This document shows positions 37,965 through 50,800 of a stretch of DNA of 64,000 nt, piece after piece (positions within the stretch are counted from its first letter, which is position 1; each line of letters opens with the position of its first letter). Source of the stretch: Sphingorhabdus sp. (GTDB lineage: Bacteria; Pseudomonadota; Alphaproteobacteria; Sphingomonadales; Sphingomonadaceae); NCBI GenBank assembly GCA_028279555.1, contig JANQNO010000006.1, positions 278,864-342,863 of the forward strand. Direction: 5' to 3'. Below the pieces are notes generated by a model. That model saw only the letters and a program-made list of their open reading frames with translations, had not been told where the DNA came from and ran no database searches. The position numbers and the translations under genes were made by a program.

Positions 37965-38183
37965 ATGCTAGTGCAGATATTTATCGGTACCGCGCTGATA
38001 TGCGTGACCATATTCACCACACTGGGATTTGGCGATGTGATTATCAGCAAGGACTGGCGGTTGATGTCGGGGATGATAGCGGCGAATGGATTTTTGCTGT
38101 TCAGCCTCGCCACCGCCTTTCTGATCGATTCTCTAGTGCTTATCCGGGATGCCCAACAGGCGAAACCCGATCATTCGGATTAA
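37965..38183 (+). pseudogene. Two-TM ion channel remnant, apparently internally deleted
   Basis: A 72-residue ORF. The first 16 residues (MLVQIFIGTALICVTI) look like the first helix of the small two-TM potassium channel family common in sphingomonads. The rest jumps directly to the pore segment and second helix (FTTLGFGDVIISKDWRLMSG, then AANGFLLFSLATAFLI). TTLGFGD corresponds to the TxGYGD-type selectivity filter. Intact members I know of are roughly 140 residues, so about half, including the pore helix and first loop, seems missing without loss of frame. It may be non-functional or a very small membrane protein. Comparison with full-length homologues would settle it. Confidence 0.5.
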
Positions 38184-38329
38184 AAGCGCCGGCAGAACCG
38201 CGAGTTGCCGCCGGGCAGGCTTAGCCGGTTCCAGATCAGGCCAGTTGGTTTTGTCCAAAACCAACATCCCGATCCACGCTCTTGAAAAGCATTGAAGACG
38301 ACGCGATTTCTGATCGCGCAATTGCGATT

Positions 38330-41300
38330 CTAGAATTTCCCAACCAGGTTCAGAAACAATCCCTTGCTGGTATAGCTTTGATCGGTCAGGTCATCGGAGA
38401 AATCGGTGAAGCTGTATCCCACACCGACCTTCACATTATTGCCAATATGGCGATAGATCGCGGCCAGCGCGCCGACACGGTCGTCGCCAGAAGTATCGTT
38501 GGTCAGATAGCGCCCTTCGAGCAGCAGATCCCAATTCTTCACGACATGGAAATCTGCACGGAGGATGCCCAGATGGGTATTGCTGGAAACGAAGGTGTCG
38601 CTATCACGGCCAAGCGAGACGCGACCCTGGCGATAGCCATATTTGCCGCCCAGCGTAATCCATTTGTTGAGATCATAGTTCGCATCGATCGAAATGATTG
38701 TGCTTTCCTGTTTCGGACTATTCGTCTGCCCGCCTTCGGTAATCTGACCGACTGGCCCAAGATCGCGAAAATAGTTCACCCGTCCCAGGATATTCAGCCG
38801 GTCGTTGTCGACCGGGCGGTAGGCAAAGCCTGCGATCCCGTCGATAAACTCGGCCGCGCGGACATTGGCGGTATCATTGTCCGCGAAGGCGAGATTGAGT
38901 CGGCCTAACAGGTGCCAGTCGGGGGTGAGTTTGGCATTCATGCTGTTGCGCAGCAGCCAGACCTTTTGATCGCGGCCATTACCATCCTCGAACCGTGCTT
39001 CGATATTGGAAGCGATACGCAATTTGTCGGTGCTATAACCCGCACCCAGCGTGAAGGCGGTGCGTTTGAACAGGCCGGTGGCAACATCGTCAATGCGCCC
39101 ATTTTCAAAGCTTCCACTGAAGGACCATTGCGGCGTAGGGTCGAAATTGACGCCGAAGCTGCTCACAAGAGCGGGCGCGTTGCCGCCATGGCTGATCCGG
39201 TTTTCACCATACAGCGACAGCGATGAGGAAAAGCGCTGGCGTGCGCCGACGGTCAGGGTTCCGCTACTATTCCGCGTAAATAAATTCTGCCGTTCCAGCC
39301 CGGTATCGTTGCGATCAGCAAGCAGCGAATAACCGATATAGGCTTCCGAACCCTCGCCAATCCTGCGGTTAAGCTGAACATCCGCGCCCAAACCGCCATC
39401 GCCGCCGGAAACTTCGCCAGTAAAAGACAATCGCTCCGTAACTTCTGCGGTAACGCCGACACCGGCGCGGTTGTTATCGCTGCGGCCAGCATCATTTTCC
39501 AGCGTCAACTGCCCAAAGGCATGCGCCGACCAGTTCGCCAGCACTGGCTTGTAATTCACTTGCAGAGCGGCATCGGTACGCGAGCCGTCTTCGAAGCTGT
39601 TATTCGCCTGGCCCGGCGTCTTGTCATCATGGCGGATGCCGAGATTTGCCGTTACGCCTCCGCCGAATTTCTGGCTGATTTCTCCTACGGCAGAGCGCGT
39701 TTGACCATTGGCCGCCGTCGACAGCTCGTCATACTCCGCCTTGATCCGGGTCGATTGGCCAATCGGAAGATCGAGATGGGTGCCCCATCTCTCCGTGTCC
39801 GAGAAGGTCAGCTGCGCATTCGAAGAGAAGCCAGCGTCGAAATGCTCATAATAGGCACCTGCCTTGCCGCGATCGCCAGATTTTCCGGTGATTTCAGCGA
39901 AGTTGACCGCGATTTCTGCCCGATAGGCATCGGCACTCTGCCCGTTTATTGCGGGCGAGGCAATGTTGATGAAGTTCAAACCGCCATCGACCGAATTGGA
40001 CTGTCCAAAGCCGGGGCCCTCGGTACGCGCCACTTCTGCCTTGATATAGGTTCCGGCAGCGTAGCGAAGCAGCATATCGGCAGCCAGAAGAGTCTGATTG
40101 GCCGTGTCGGTGGTTTCCTTTTGCGAGGTCACGCCGAGCCGGACATGATCGCCGATCCAGCCCGCGCCGCGCGCTGCAACGGTGTAGCCGTCCAGATCGC
40201 CGAAATCCGGCGAATATTCATAGCGCGCAACCAGCACCGGAACATTCCCGGCCGAGCTGCCCTGGCGCACAACCGCACCATCTGCCGCGGTCGATGCAAG
40301 CGGCCTGGACAGTGTGATCCGGCCCTGAAAATAATCTATGTCATAGTCTTCCTGGGGACGCAGCTCGGTCGATGACAGGACAAGCCCGGTCTCGCGATCG
40401 CGCACTTCGATGCGCAACCGCTCTGAACCAATGGTGATATCCTGGCGGTTTAGGAAATAGAGCGAACCACCGGTGCCCCGGAATTCATCGCGCGCCGGGA
40501 CGGTCCCGGGGTCACTGGCAAAGGCCAGCAAATCAAGTTTGCGCTCGCCAAAGCTGGTGATCGCCTGGCTCTTGTAACTAATCAGCCCGCCAAACAGGCC
40601 GCGGTCGATTTGAGCCAGTTCTACCTGATTGATATTGGCAACAAAATTGCCAAGCACGATGCTACTGTCATGATGCCTGAGCCGTGCGTAAATGCCGGCT
40701 TGAGTCGGAGCATCCTCGATCAATATGCTGTCATCGCCGTAGACTGGATAGAACTCGCTCGAATCGAGCCTGCGCAGTAATTGGCGCGGATCTTTGCGAT
40801 CGATATTGGTAAACAGGTCCTTGAGCAGCACTTCGCCGGTATCGAGCGAACTGGTGAGTTCCCATCCATCGCCAAATTTGCCCTTGAGATAATAGGCGGC
40901 GCGCGATGTGATATAGTCGCCGTCGGCAAGCCGGTCGCCGCTCACTTCCACCGCCGGGCCATCGCCATCGGAGGTGATCAGCGTCACATCGCCCTGCCCT
41001 ACAACGAACCAGTCATCCTTTGGCCGCGAAATACTGCGCAAGCTATCCAGGACCGTTTTGCCGTCGCGTTCGATCTGAATTGTGAGATTCTGGGAAAGTC
41101 TGGGAAAAATTTGCTGCCAAACAAAATCTCCATTGGCGTCGACCGGCGTCAGTTGCCCGGATATCCGGATCTCATCTGTTTCAGGATTGGCCCTGCCAGT
41201 TACGGTCACCGTTACGGCTTTGTTCAATCTGATCGAACGGAGCCGCGCCTCATCGCGGTCCTTCAGTGCAAATACATCCGAACCAGGCCTATCGCCTGCC

Positions 41301-41866
41301 AGTCGTTCGCCGACCAGTGTCAGTTCCTGCGGCGCTGTCTCATCGAACCGGCCTTCGCTGTCATAAACACGCCAGACGAAGTACAGCCTGCCGGGTAAAT
41401 CGGCGTCGGCGACAAACTCGGCTTTGTTCGCATCATCGACCGCAACGATGCGAAGCGGTTCGCTATCAGGCGGGCTGCCGTCTGCGAAAACGCGCAGTTC
41501 GGATCGCACGACGAAAGCAGCATAGTTGGTGTAGCCGGCTATTTCCACAGCTTCGCCGCGCACGACGCTACGCTCTCCTTCAACTAGTCGCGCAGTGAGG
41601 ACCGGGTTGTTCAAATGATCGTCGGAACGAATCTCGATCCCGAACGGATCACGCTTCGATACTGGCTCACTTCCGGCAATCCGAATATCAAGACCGGAAT
41701 CGTTAGTATTTTGCTGCTCGGCCTGGGCCGATCGTCCAGCAGCCTGGGCTGAGCCGATGCTGGCACTTGCGATCGCAATCGCGGCCACGCCTGTCTTCAC
41801 CACAGCGGCGACTTTTCGGGACGCAGACCGATGATCGGTCTGGTGTTGGGAAAAGATGCTGGTCAT
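38330..41866 (-). CDS. Large predicted outer-membrane beta-barrel protein
   Basis: A 1178-residue exported protein. An N-terminal signal region ends ASIGSAQAAG near residue 43. Residues of about 50-330 look like beta-sandwich domains. From about residue 350 the sequence is a long series of amphipathic strands rich in aromatic residues, closing with GLFLNLVGKF, a C-terminal Phe typical of outer-membrane barrels. FYPVYGDDS and the Tyr-rich strands match the large 'OmpA/DUF11 partner' proteins encoded after giant repeat adhesins. Its ATG overlaps the stop of the giant adhesin gene by 4 nt (ATGA), so the two are translated together. A role in anchoring, secreting or displaying the adhesin is likely but inferred. 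Confidence 0.72.
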   Translation of the reverse strand: MTSIFSQHQTDHRSASRKVAAVVKTGVAAIAIASASIGSAQAAGRSAQAEQQNTNDSGLDIRIAGSEPVSKRDPFGIEIRSDDHLNNPVLTARLVEGERSVVRGEAVEIAGYTNYAAFVVRSELRVFADGSPPDSEPLRIVAVDDANKAEFVADADLPGRLYFVWRVYDSEGRFDETAPQELTLVGERLAGDRPGSDVFALKDRDEARLRSIRLNKAVTVTVTGRANPETDEIRISGQLTPVDANGDFVWQQIFPRLSQNLTIQIERDGKTVLDSLRSISRPKDDWFVVGQGDVTLITSDGDGPAVEVSGDRLADGDYITSRAAYYLKGKFGDGWELTSSLDTGEVLLKDLFTNIDRKDPRQLLRRLDSSEFYPVYGDDSILIEDAPTQAGIYARLRHHDSSIVLGNFVANINQVELAQIDRGLFGGLISYKSQAITSFGERKLDLLAFASDPGTVPARDEFRGTGGSLYFLNRQDITIGSERLRIEVRDRETGLVLSSTELRPQEDYDIDYFQGRITLSRPLASTAADGAVVRQGSSAGNVPVLVARYEYSPDFGDLDGYTVAARGAGWIGDHVRLGVTSQKETTDTANQTLLAADMLLRYAAGTYIKAEVARTEGPGFGQSNSVDGGLNFINIASPAINGQSADAYRAEIAVNFAEITGKSGDRGKAGAYYEHFDAGFSSNAQLTFSDTERWGTHLDLPIGQSTRIKAEYDELSTAANGQTRSAVGEISQKFGGGVTANLGIRHDDKTPGQANNSFEDGSRTDAALQVNYKPVLANWSAHAFGQLTLENDAGRSDNNRAGVGVTAEVTERLSFTGEVSGGDGGLGADVQLNRRIGEGSEAYIGYSLLADRNDTGLERQNLFTRNSSGTLTVGARQRFSSSLSLYGENRISHGGNAPALVSSFGVNFDPTPQWSFSGSFENGRIDDVATGLFKRTAFTLGAGYSTDKLRIASNIEARFEDGNGRDQKVWLLRNSMNAKLTPDWHLLGRLNLAFADNDTANVRAAEFIDGIAGFAYRPVDNDRLNILGRVNYFRDLGPVGQITEGGQTNSPKQESTIISIDANYDLNKWITLGGKYGYRQGRVSLGRDSDTFVSSNTHLGILRADFHVVKNWDLLLEGRYLTNDTSGDDRVGALAAIYRHIGNNVKVGVGYSFTDFSDDLTDQSYTSKGLFLNLVGKF

Positions 41867-44800
41867 TGATCATCTCCTTCTGGCGCTTCCGGTCTTTGGC
41901 GACTGATGTCCACTTCGATGATCGGTTCCGTCCCTCCATTTCCTGCAAATATCGCCAGGATCGCTTTGGAGGCTGCGGCGGTACGCGCCTTAGCCAGGTC
42001 GACGCTCTCCGCTTCCGACATTTGGTACGCGATCCGGACTATTGGGTTATTGGCTTCAGCGCCCTTCAGCACTTCGGGCAATCTCGCCGCAACGCTCTGC
42101 CTGAGCACATCGCTGCCCGCTTCGAACGATGCATCGCTTATATCGACCGCAACGTGACCCGCCGCTTTCACACCGAAGTTAAGTTTGCTGACTTTACCGC
42201 GCGTCAGGCGGATGGCGCGTGGATTCTCCGTGGTAACTTCATAGCCCGCCGGCAGGCTGCGCTTGTCCAGTTTGAGCACATAGTTCGACCCGATCCTCGC
42301 ATCCGGTACCGCCGCGCATGTAATATGATAGCGGCCATATTGATCGGTGGTGATCAGTTGACCGTTCACAGTCGCAAGGCGAGCATTTGCGATGCCGGGT
42401 TCGCCATCGTCCTGATAGCCATTGCCGTTTCTGTCCTCGAACACCTTGCCGATGATCTCGGCGCAATCGAATATTGCGCTTGGGAGGATCGACACGACGG
42501 CCTGGCCTCTATTGGAAACCTCCGCTCCATCGATGCTGGCGCGGGCAAAGCCGATATTGACTCGGTCTCCACCGGTAACGCCCGCACCGACAACCATGGT
42601 CAGACTATATTCGACGCTATCGTTGGCCGGGATGATCTGATCTTCCCACCGCAGTTCACGGCTTGCCTGGAGCGGCTCGCTGGCAACACCCGCGACGACA
42701 GCACTTCCCTGAACATATTTGAAACCGGGGGGGATGACATCGATCACATCGACACCGGCGCGCTGAACATTCTCGTTGTTGCGCACGGTAATCGTGTAGG
42801 GAACCAGCTCGCCAACGCTAACCGATCGTTTGATGCTGCTTTTGGTAACCATCAGCGGACCGCGATCAGAGAAAGGATCCAGCGGAATGTGGTTGTTGAT
42901 GATGTCCCGGTCACCACTGCCCAAAACGAAGGACAGATAGTAAGTCGTGTCTTCTCCCGCTGCCGGTGCCGTCGATTGCAGCGCGACCAGGAACGGCCCT
43001 ACACCTGCTGGCGGATTGAGCGGACCGTCCTGCACCGCAATCACGGTGGATGGATTGTCGCTGAAGTTGCCTGGTGCGTCAAAGACTATCCGGTATTCGG
43101 TTTCTCCGACCGGGCAGCTGCTTGCGGCGCCAGGGACAATGTCAAACCGGTAGAAACCGCTTCCGTCACTAAGCTGATTCTGCTGCGATATATCAATGAA
43201 GCAAACATCGGGTAGCGGATTACCGTCACGATTGACCAGAGTTGCCACTACACCTTGTACAGGTGCCCGCGTTACCGCATCATAGAACACACCGGATGGA
43301 TCGATCGGAAGATTCTGATCTACTGTCAGGTTGCCACCAGTCAGCTCGAGCCCGGAAATATCCCCGTAAAGAACATCATTGACCGGATTGCGGAAACGAA
43401 GCTGATAGCTGCCAAGGCGCAGGCCGGTGAACTCATAATAACCGTCGGTATTGGTGGTGGTATGTGCAATGATCTGGGCCTGTCCCTCCGCATTACCGGT
43501 ATTAGCGGAGCTGGAGGCTGATGCCGCGGATTGGCTGTTTTCTTCGCGGATGATTTCAACAATCCAGCCGGGCAGTCGCTGCTCATCGTCCTGGGCGATC
43601 TGGTCGCCATTGCTGTCGTTGAACACAATGCCGCTGATGCTGCCGGCACGCGCCACCTCAAGGATCAGCTCGGCCCGGACAGGATCGGCGATCATGTCAG
43701 CGGCCGCGTTAGCGATATTCCTGACTTCACCCGCGTCGGTATCGGTCAGTGTGACCTGATAGCTGCCCGTCAGGACGCAGGCCGCGCCAGGCGCGAGAGT
43801 AGCGCAGGTCTGACTGCTCGGCATGGTTTTATTGTCCGAGACCACCACATTGTTGAGCGTCACATTGCCATTATTGGTCGCGGCAATACGGTAGGTCAGC
43901 AAGTCGTCCAGCGAGATGTCGCCCGAGCCATCACCATCGGCATTGCCTGCCAGCGATTTGTCGAGTGACAATGCGCGGCGGGCGGGCTGCGTTGCCGTAA
44001 CGACCGGCGGCGTGGTAACAGGATCGGGTATGTCATCGCTGATCACCGATGCCGAGTTTGTGACCGAACCAGCGTCAATATCCGCCTGGCTCACCTGATA
44101 GCTGCCGCTAAGCACGCAGGCTTCAGCTGGCACCAGCGCCGGACAGCTGGTGCTCGACGGCGTGATCTTGTCGTCGGTTATAGTGACACCGGTCAGGCTG
44201 GCATTGCCCTCATTTGTCGCGGTGATGGTGTAGGTAAGCGTGTCACCGAGGCTGATATCGCCCGAACCATCTTCATCGGCATTGACCGGGTCCGATTTGA
44301 CCAGTGTAAGCATAGGTGTGCTTTCCACGGCGGTGACCAATGGCCCGGCTGTCACCGGTGTTGCCACCTCATCGCTTTGAGCCGAAGCGCTATTACGCAC
44401 CTCTCCTGCATCGGCATCTTCCAGAGTGACCCGGTAAGTTCCGCTCAGCACACACATTGCGCCGGGTGCAACACTCGCACATGTCTGGCTATCGGGTGTG
44501 ATCCGATTATCGGAGACCAGCACATTATGCTGCGTGACATTGCCATCATTCGTCGCGGTGACCGTGTAGGTGAGGGTATCCCCCAGCGTGATATCGCCAG
44601 ACGTATCCTCATCGGCATTGGACGCCAGTATCTTGGTCAAGGCCAGCGACGGATCGCGATCCTGGGTCACGGTTGTCAGTGGCGGCACGGTAACCGGCTG
44701 CGGCAGGCTGGGGCTGGTTGCGGAGGCCGTGTTGCTGATCGAACCGCTATCTATATCCGTCTGCGATACGGTGTAGCTGCCCGTCAGGACACAGGTCGCG

Positions 44801-47800
44801 CCTGGAGCCAAAGCCGCACAGGTCTTGCTGTCCGGACTGATCTTGTCATCCAGGACCGTCACATCTGACAGCGTTACATTGCCGTCATTGGTAGCGGTGA
44901 CGGTATAGGTCAGCGTGTCGCCAGCCGAAACGTCACCCGATGTGTCTTCATCGGCGTTGCTTGCGAGCACTTTATCCAGCGTCAGAGACGGGTCGCCAGT
45001 CTGGGTTGGGGTAACAACCGGTGGCGTGGTGGTCGGGCCGGGCACTTCGGTGGATGTGACCGACGCCGTGTTGCTGATCGAACCGCCATCGATATCAGCC
45101 TGGGTCACCTGATATGAGCCGGTCAGAACACAGGTCTGGGCCGGCGCGAGGCTGGCGCAACTTATGCTCGAAGGGTCGATCTTGTCATCCGACACCACCA
45201 CGCCGGTCAGCGTCACATTGCCATCATTCGTCGCGATGACAGTGTAGGTGAGCGTATCGCCAAGCGAAATATCACCCGAGCCATCCTCGTCGGCATTGCT
45301 GGTGAGTTGCTTGGCAAGCGCCAGCGAGGGGTCGCCTTTCTGCGTAGCTGTAACGACAGGAGGTGTGGTCACAGGATCAGCGATGTCTGGCGACGTCACG
45401 GTCGCACTGTTGCTTACGGAACCCGCATCCACATCGGCCTGTGAAACCGTATAATTTCCGGTCAATACACAGGATGCACCGGGTGCCAGGGTCGCACAAT
45501 TTTCGGTATTGGGTGTGATCTTCTGATCACCGACCGTAACGTCATTCAGGGTCACATTGCCGTCATTCGTTGCCGTCACCCTATAGGTCAGCACGTCACC
45601 GACCGAGATGTCGCCTGACCCGTCGCCGTCTGCGTTATTGGCAAGAATTTTCGCCAGCGCGATCGAGGGCATTTTTTCCTGAGTGATCGTAGTCACGGGC
45701 GGTGTAATTGTCGGACCAGGAACCTCGACCGAGGTAACAGAAGCACTGTTGGAGATCACGCCACCGTCCACATCTGTCTGGGAAACGCTGTATGTTCCGG
45801 TCAGAACGCAGGTTTCGCCCGGCGCAATGGTGGCGCAGGTCCGGCTTGAAGGCATGATCTTTGCGTCGGACACGACAACATCAGTCAAGCTGACATTTCC
45901 GTCATTGGTCGCGGTAACAGTGTAAGTCAGCGTATCGCCCACACTGATATCACCCGAGCTATCCTCATCGGCATTCACCGGCGAAGATTTGACAAGTGAC
46001 AGCGCGGCATTGGTGCTGACCGCCGTGATGACCGGCTGGGTCGCAATCGGCGTAGTGATTTCATCGCTTTGTACGGAGGCGGTATTCGAAACTTCTCCAG
46101 CATCGGCATCGGCGAGCGAGACTTGATAGGTTCCGGTTAGAACGCAGGTTGCACCGGGCGCGAGCGTAGCGCAAATCTGGCTGTCGGGCGTGATTTTGGG
46201 GTCAGCAACAACCACGTTGGACTGGGTCACATTACCGTCATTGGTCGCTGTGATGGTATAGGTCAGGGTATCGCCAAGCGAGATATCGCCCGATGAATCC
46301 TCGTCGGCATTGCTGGTGAGCAGTTTGGCGAGGGAAAGAACCGCCGACTGAGGAATGTCGGTGATAACTGGGTTTGTTGTCACTGGCGTTGTGATCAGGG
46401 TCGAGGTTACCGAGCCGGTGTTGCTGATATTGCCAGTATCAACGTCATCCTGCGACACCTGATAGACGCCGGTCAGAATACAAGTGGCACCGGGCGCAAC
46501 ACTCGCACATGTCCGGCTACCCGGTGTGGTTTTGCTGTCGGTGACAACGACATTGTCCTGCGTGACATTCCCGTCGTTGGTGGCCGTGATCATGTAGGTC
46601 AGCGTGTCTCCCAGAGATATTGTGGCAGAACCATCCTCGTCGGCATTGGAAGTCAGAGCCTTGTTCAGGGTGAGTGAACTGTCGGCCGGGGTCGTGGTTG
46701 TGACGACAGGCGGCGTCGTGGTCGGGCCGGGTACTTCGGTTGACGTGATGGAACCGCTATTACTGATCGAGCCGGCATCGACGTCGGCCTGGGTGACGGT
46801 ATAAGTCCCTGTCAGGACGCAGGTCGCACCGGGCGCGACGCTGGCACAGCTTTGGCTGGCCGGTGTCGTCTTGCTGTCCGTGACCTCCACATTGGTCAGC
46901 GACACATTGCCATCATTGGTCGCGGTGACAATGTAGGTGAGCGTATCGCCAAGCGAAATATCACCCGAGCCATCCTCGTCGGCATTGAAGGGTGCTGATT
47001 TGGTTATCGAAAGAGCGGGATTGATGGTTATGCTCGTAACTGCGTTGTCGGACGCAGCCGTCACCTGATCCGCGCTAAACGTAGCGCTGTTGATAATGTC
47101 ATTGCCGTTGTCGATATCGGCCTGATTGGCGGCGTAAGAGGCACTGTAGCTCCAGGTTTCGCCGGGATCGATCTCGCCGTCGCTATCCGTATCCCCCGCA
47201 TTCAGCGCCGGGCCGGAAGTCAGGACAAGCGCTGACCCGTCCTGCGTCAGATTGTCGGTCAGCGCCGGATTGGTCAGGCTGACATTGCCGCTATTGGTGA
47301 CGGCGATGGTGTAGCCCAACGTCGCGGGTGCAGTGATATTGGCGGTATCGACATCCTTGGCGATGGTAAAAGCCGGCACCGCGTTGATGGTTGTCACCGG
47401 CGGATTGGGGGCAGGCGTTGGTCCGGGCAATTCGGTGGTGGAGACTGTGACGCTGTTGGTTATGCTCCCGCTATCGATATCTGATTGCGTGAGCGTGTAG
47501 CTGGCATCGTAGATCCAGTTTTCACCGGGATCGATCTCGCCATCGCCGTCACCGTCAGTGGTGACGCGCAGACTTGGCCCAGAGGTCAGCGCAAGCACCG
47601 AGCCATCGCCATCGGTCAGCACATCGTTCAGCGATACGCCGGTCAGGCTGACATTGCCCGTGTTTGCGACGCTGATCTCCCAGCTGGCGGTATCTCCCGC
47701 CGCTGACGGTGCCGCCGGAGTAACATCGGTCTTGATCACAGTCAGGGCCGGGTTTTGCGCGACATTTGTGGTGATGGGGCCGGCGGTGACCGGGGTTGTT

Positions 47801-50800
47801 ACCTCGTCGCTCTCGGCTGAAGCAGTATTGGTCACTTGCCCGGAATCGGCATCTTCCACCGCGACCTGATAGCTACCGGTCAGCGTGCAGGTCGCGCCCG
47901 GGGCCACCGCCGCACATGTCTGGCTATCCGGCGTGATCAGAGGGTCGGAAACAACCACATTGTTCTGCGTGGTGTTGCCGCTATTGGTCGCCGTAATCGT
48001 ATAGGTCAGCGTATCACCCAGGGTGATCGTGCCGGAACCATCTTCATCGGCGTTCCCGCTTTGAACTTTGGCGATCGAGAGAGACGGCGCGCCAGCAATT
48101 GTTGTCACCGGCGGGTTGGGTGCAGCTGTCGGGCCCGCAACTTCATTGGTTACGACGGATACGGCATTGGTCACGCTGCCACTGTCCACATCCGCCTGCG
48201 TCAAAATATAGCTGGCATCGAAAATCCAGCTCTCGTTAATGTCGATCTCACCATCGCCATCGCCGTCCGTGGCCGCGCGCAATGTCGGACCGCTGGTGAG
48301 CGCAAGGACAGCGCCATCGCCATTGGTCAGCGTGTCCGTCAGAGTCACACCGCTGAGCGAAACATTGCCGCTGTTGTCGACAGTGATTTCCCAATCGACC
48401 CTATCGCCTGCCTGGGCAGGTACAGCAGCTGTAACATCGGCCTTTGAAATGGTGAGCGCGGGCGCAGCACCGATGGTTGTGGTGGCGCTGTCCGATGCGG
48501 GGGCCAGCTGATCGGTATCAAGCGTTGCGATATTGATGATGTCATTGCCATCATCGATGTTGGCCTGGGTGGCAGCATAGTTGGCCGCATAGGTCCAGCT
48601 TTCGCCCGGATCGATCTCGCCATCGCTGTCATCATCGCCGCCGGTGAATGTTGGCCCGGATGTCAGGGTGAGGCTGTTTCCGTCCTGAGATAGCGCATCG
48701 GTCAGCGCGGGCGTCGTCAGCGAAACATTGCCGCTATTAGTAACGGTGATCGTATAGCCAAGTGTCGCGGGCGCTGAAATACTGGCCGTATCGACGTCCT
48801 TGGTGATGGTAAATGCCGGTGTCGACAGGACAGGCGTGACCAGCGAGGTTGTGACAGGGGTGGAGAATTTGGTAGCCTGCACCGAAGCCGTATTGGAAAT
48901 CTGCCCGGCATCGGCATCGGCGAGCGAGACCTGATATGTGCCAGTCAACATGCAGCTTTCACCTGGTGCCACACTCGCACATGTCTGGCTGTTTGGCGTG
49001 ATCAGCGTATCGCTGACCACCACATTGTTAAGCGTCAGATTACCGTCATTGGTCGCGGTAACGGTATAGGTCAGCGTGTCGCCCAGGGTGACAGTACCGC
49101 TGCCATCCTCGTCGGCATTGGCGGTTACCGCCTTGGCAATGGCAAAAGAGGGATTCCCGGCCTGGGTCGGTGTGTTGAGGACCGGCGTGTTGATTGGTCC
49201 GGGCACTTCGGTTGACGTAACCGACCCGCTGTTATCGACAGAACCGGCATCTATCTCTGCCTGCGTGACCACGTAGGTTCCGCTCAGAACGCAGTCCGCG
49301 CCGGGCGCCAGCGTCGCGCAGGTCTGGCTATTGGGTGTGGTTTTCGCATCCGAAACAACCACATTGTTCAGCGTGATATTGCCGTTATTGGTGGCGGTAA
49401 CGGTGTAGGTCAGGGTATCGCCAACCGAGACATCGCTCGAGCCATCCTCATCGGCATTACTCGTCAGTGCTTTGGCGATTGCCAACGACGCATTCTGCGC
49501 AACATTGGTGACAACCGGGCCTGCGGTAACGGGCGTGGTCACTTCGTCGCTCTGGACCGAAGCGCTATTGCTGATCGCACCGGCATCCATATCGGATTGC
49601 TGAACACTGTAGCTTCCGGTGAGCACGCAGGTAGCGGCAGGTGCCAGCGTGGCGCATGTCTGGCTATTCGGCGTAATCAGCGGATCGGAAACGACAACAT
49701 TATTCTGCGTGACATTCCCGTCATTGGTGGCGGTAACGGTGTAAGTGAGCGTGTCGCCAAGGGTGATATCGCCTGAGTTGTCCTCGTCGGCATTCGACGC
49801 CAGTATCTTGGTCAAAGCCAGCGAGGGAGTGGCGTTCTGGGTTGGCGTTGTGACAGGCGGCGTTGTGGTCGGGCCGGGCACTTCGGTGGTCGTGACCGAG
49901 CCGGTGTTGCTGATCGATCCGGCATCGACATCGCCCTGCGTCACCACATAACTGCCGGTCAGTACGCAGCTGCCCGCAGGGGCAACGGACGCGCAGCTGT
50001 TGCTGGAAGGTGTGATCTTCGCATCGGAAACCACCATGTTCGAGAGCGTGACATCACCATCATTGCTGGCCGTTACCGTATAGGTCAGCGTATCTCCGAC
50101 AGAGATGTCGCCCGAAGAATCTTCATCAGCATTGCTGGTCAGCGATTTGGAAATCGATAGCGCCGGATTCTGCGCAACGCTGGTTGTGACCGGGCCAACC
50201 GCGGCCGGAGTCGTGACTTCATCGCTTTGCACCGAAGCCGTATTGGAAATCTGCCCGGCGTCGGCATCGGCCTGGGTAATCTGATAGCTGCCGCTCAGAA
50301 CGCAGTCTGCACTGGGCGCAAGCGTCGCGCAGGTCTGGCTGCTGGGTGTGATCAGCGCGTCGGAAACGACCACGCCATTCTGCGTGATGTTTCCGTCATT
50401 GGTCGCTGTCACCGTATAGGTAAGCGTATCACCTACCGAAACATCACCAGACGCGTCTTCATCGGCATTGCCCGTGACTGCTTTTGCAATGGCAAGCGAG
50501 GGGCTTGCCGCCTGCGTTGGCGTCACCAGGCTGTCGGTAACGGCGGTTGTAACTTCGTTTGATTGGGCAGAGCCTGTGTTGCTGATACTGCCGGTATCGA
50601 CATCCGACTGCGTCACGACGTAGGTGCCGGTGAGGACACAGTCGGCACCAGGCGATGTCTGCGTGCAGGTCTCACTGTTTGGCGTGATCATGGCATCGGA
50701 CACGACCACATCGGCTTGCGTGACATTGCCATCATTAGTGGCAGTAACGGTGTAGGTGAGTGTATCGCCGAGACTGACGTCGCCGGATGAATCCTCATCG

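Noticed and set aside
41767-43215. 482-residue ORF antisense to the adhesin and barrel genes
   Set aside because: It overlaps two strong coding frames across their junction and its composition (many His, Arg, Cys) is typical of an antisense frame.
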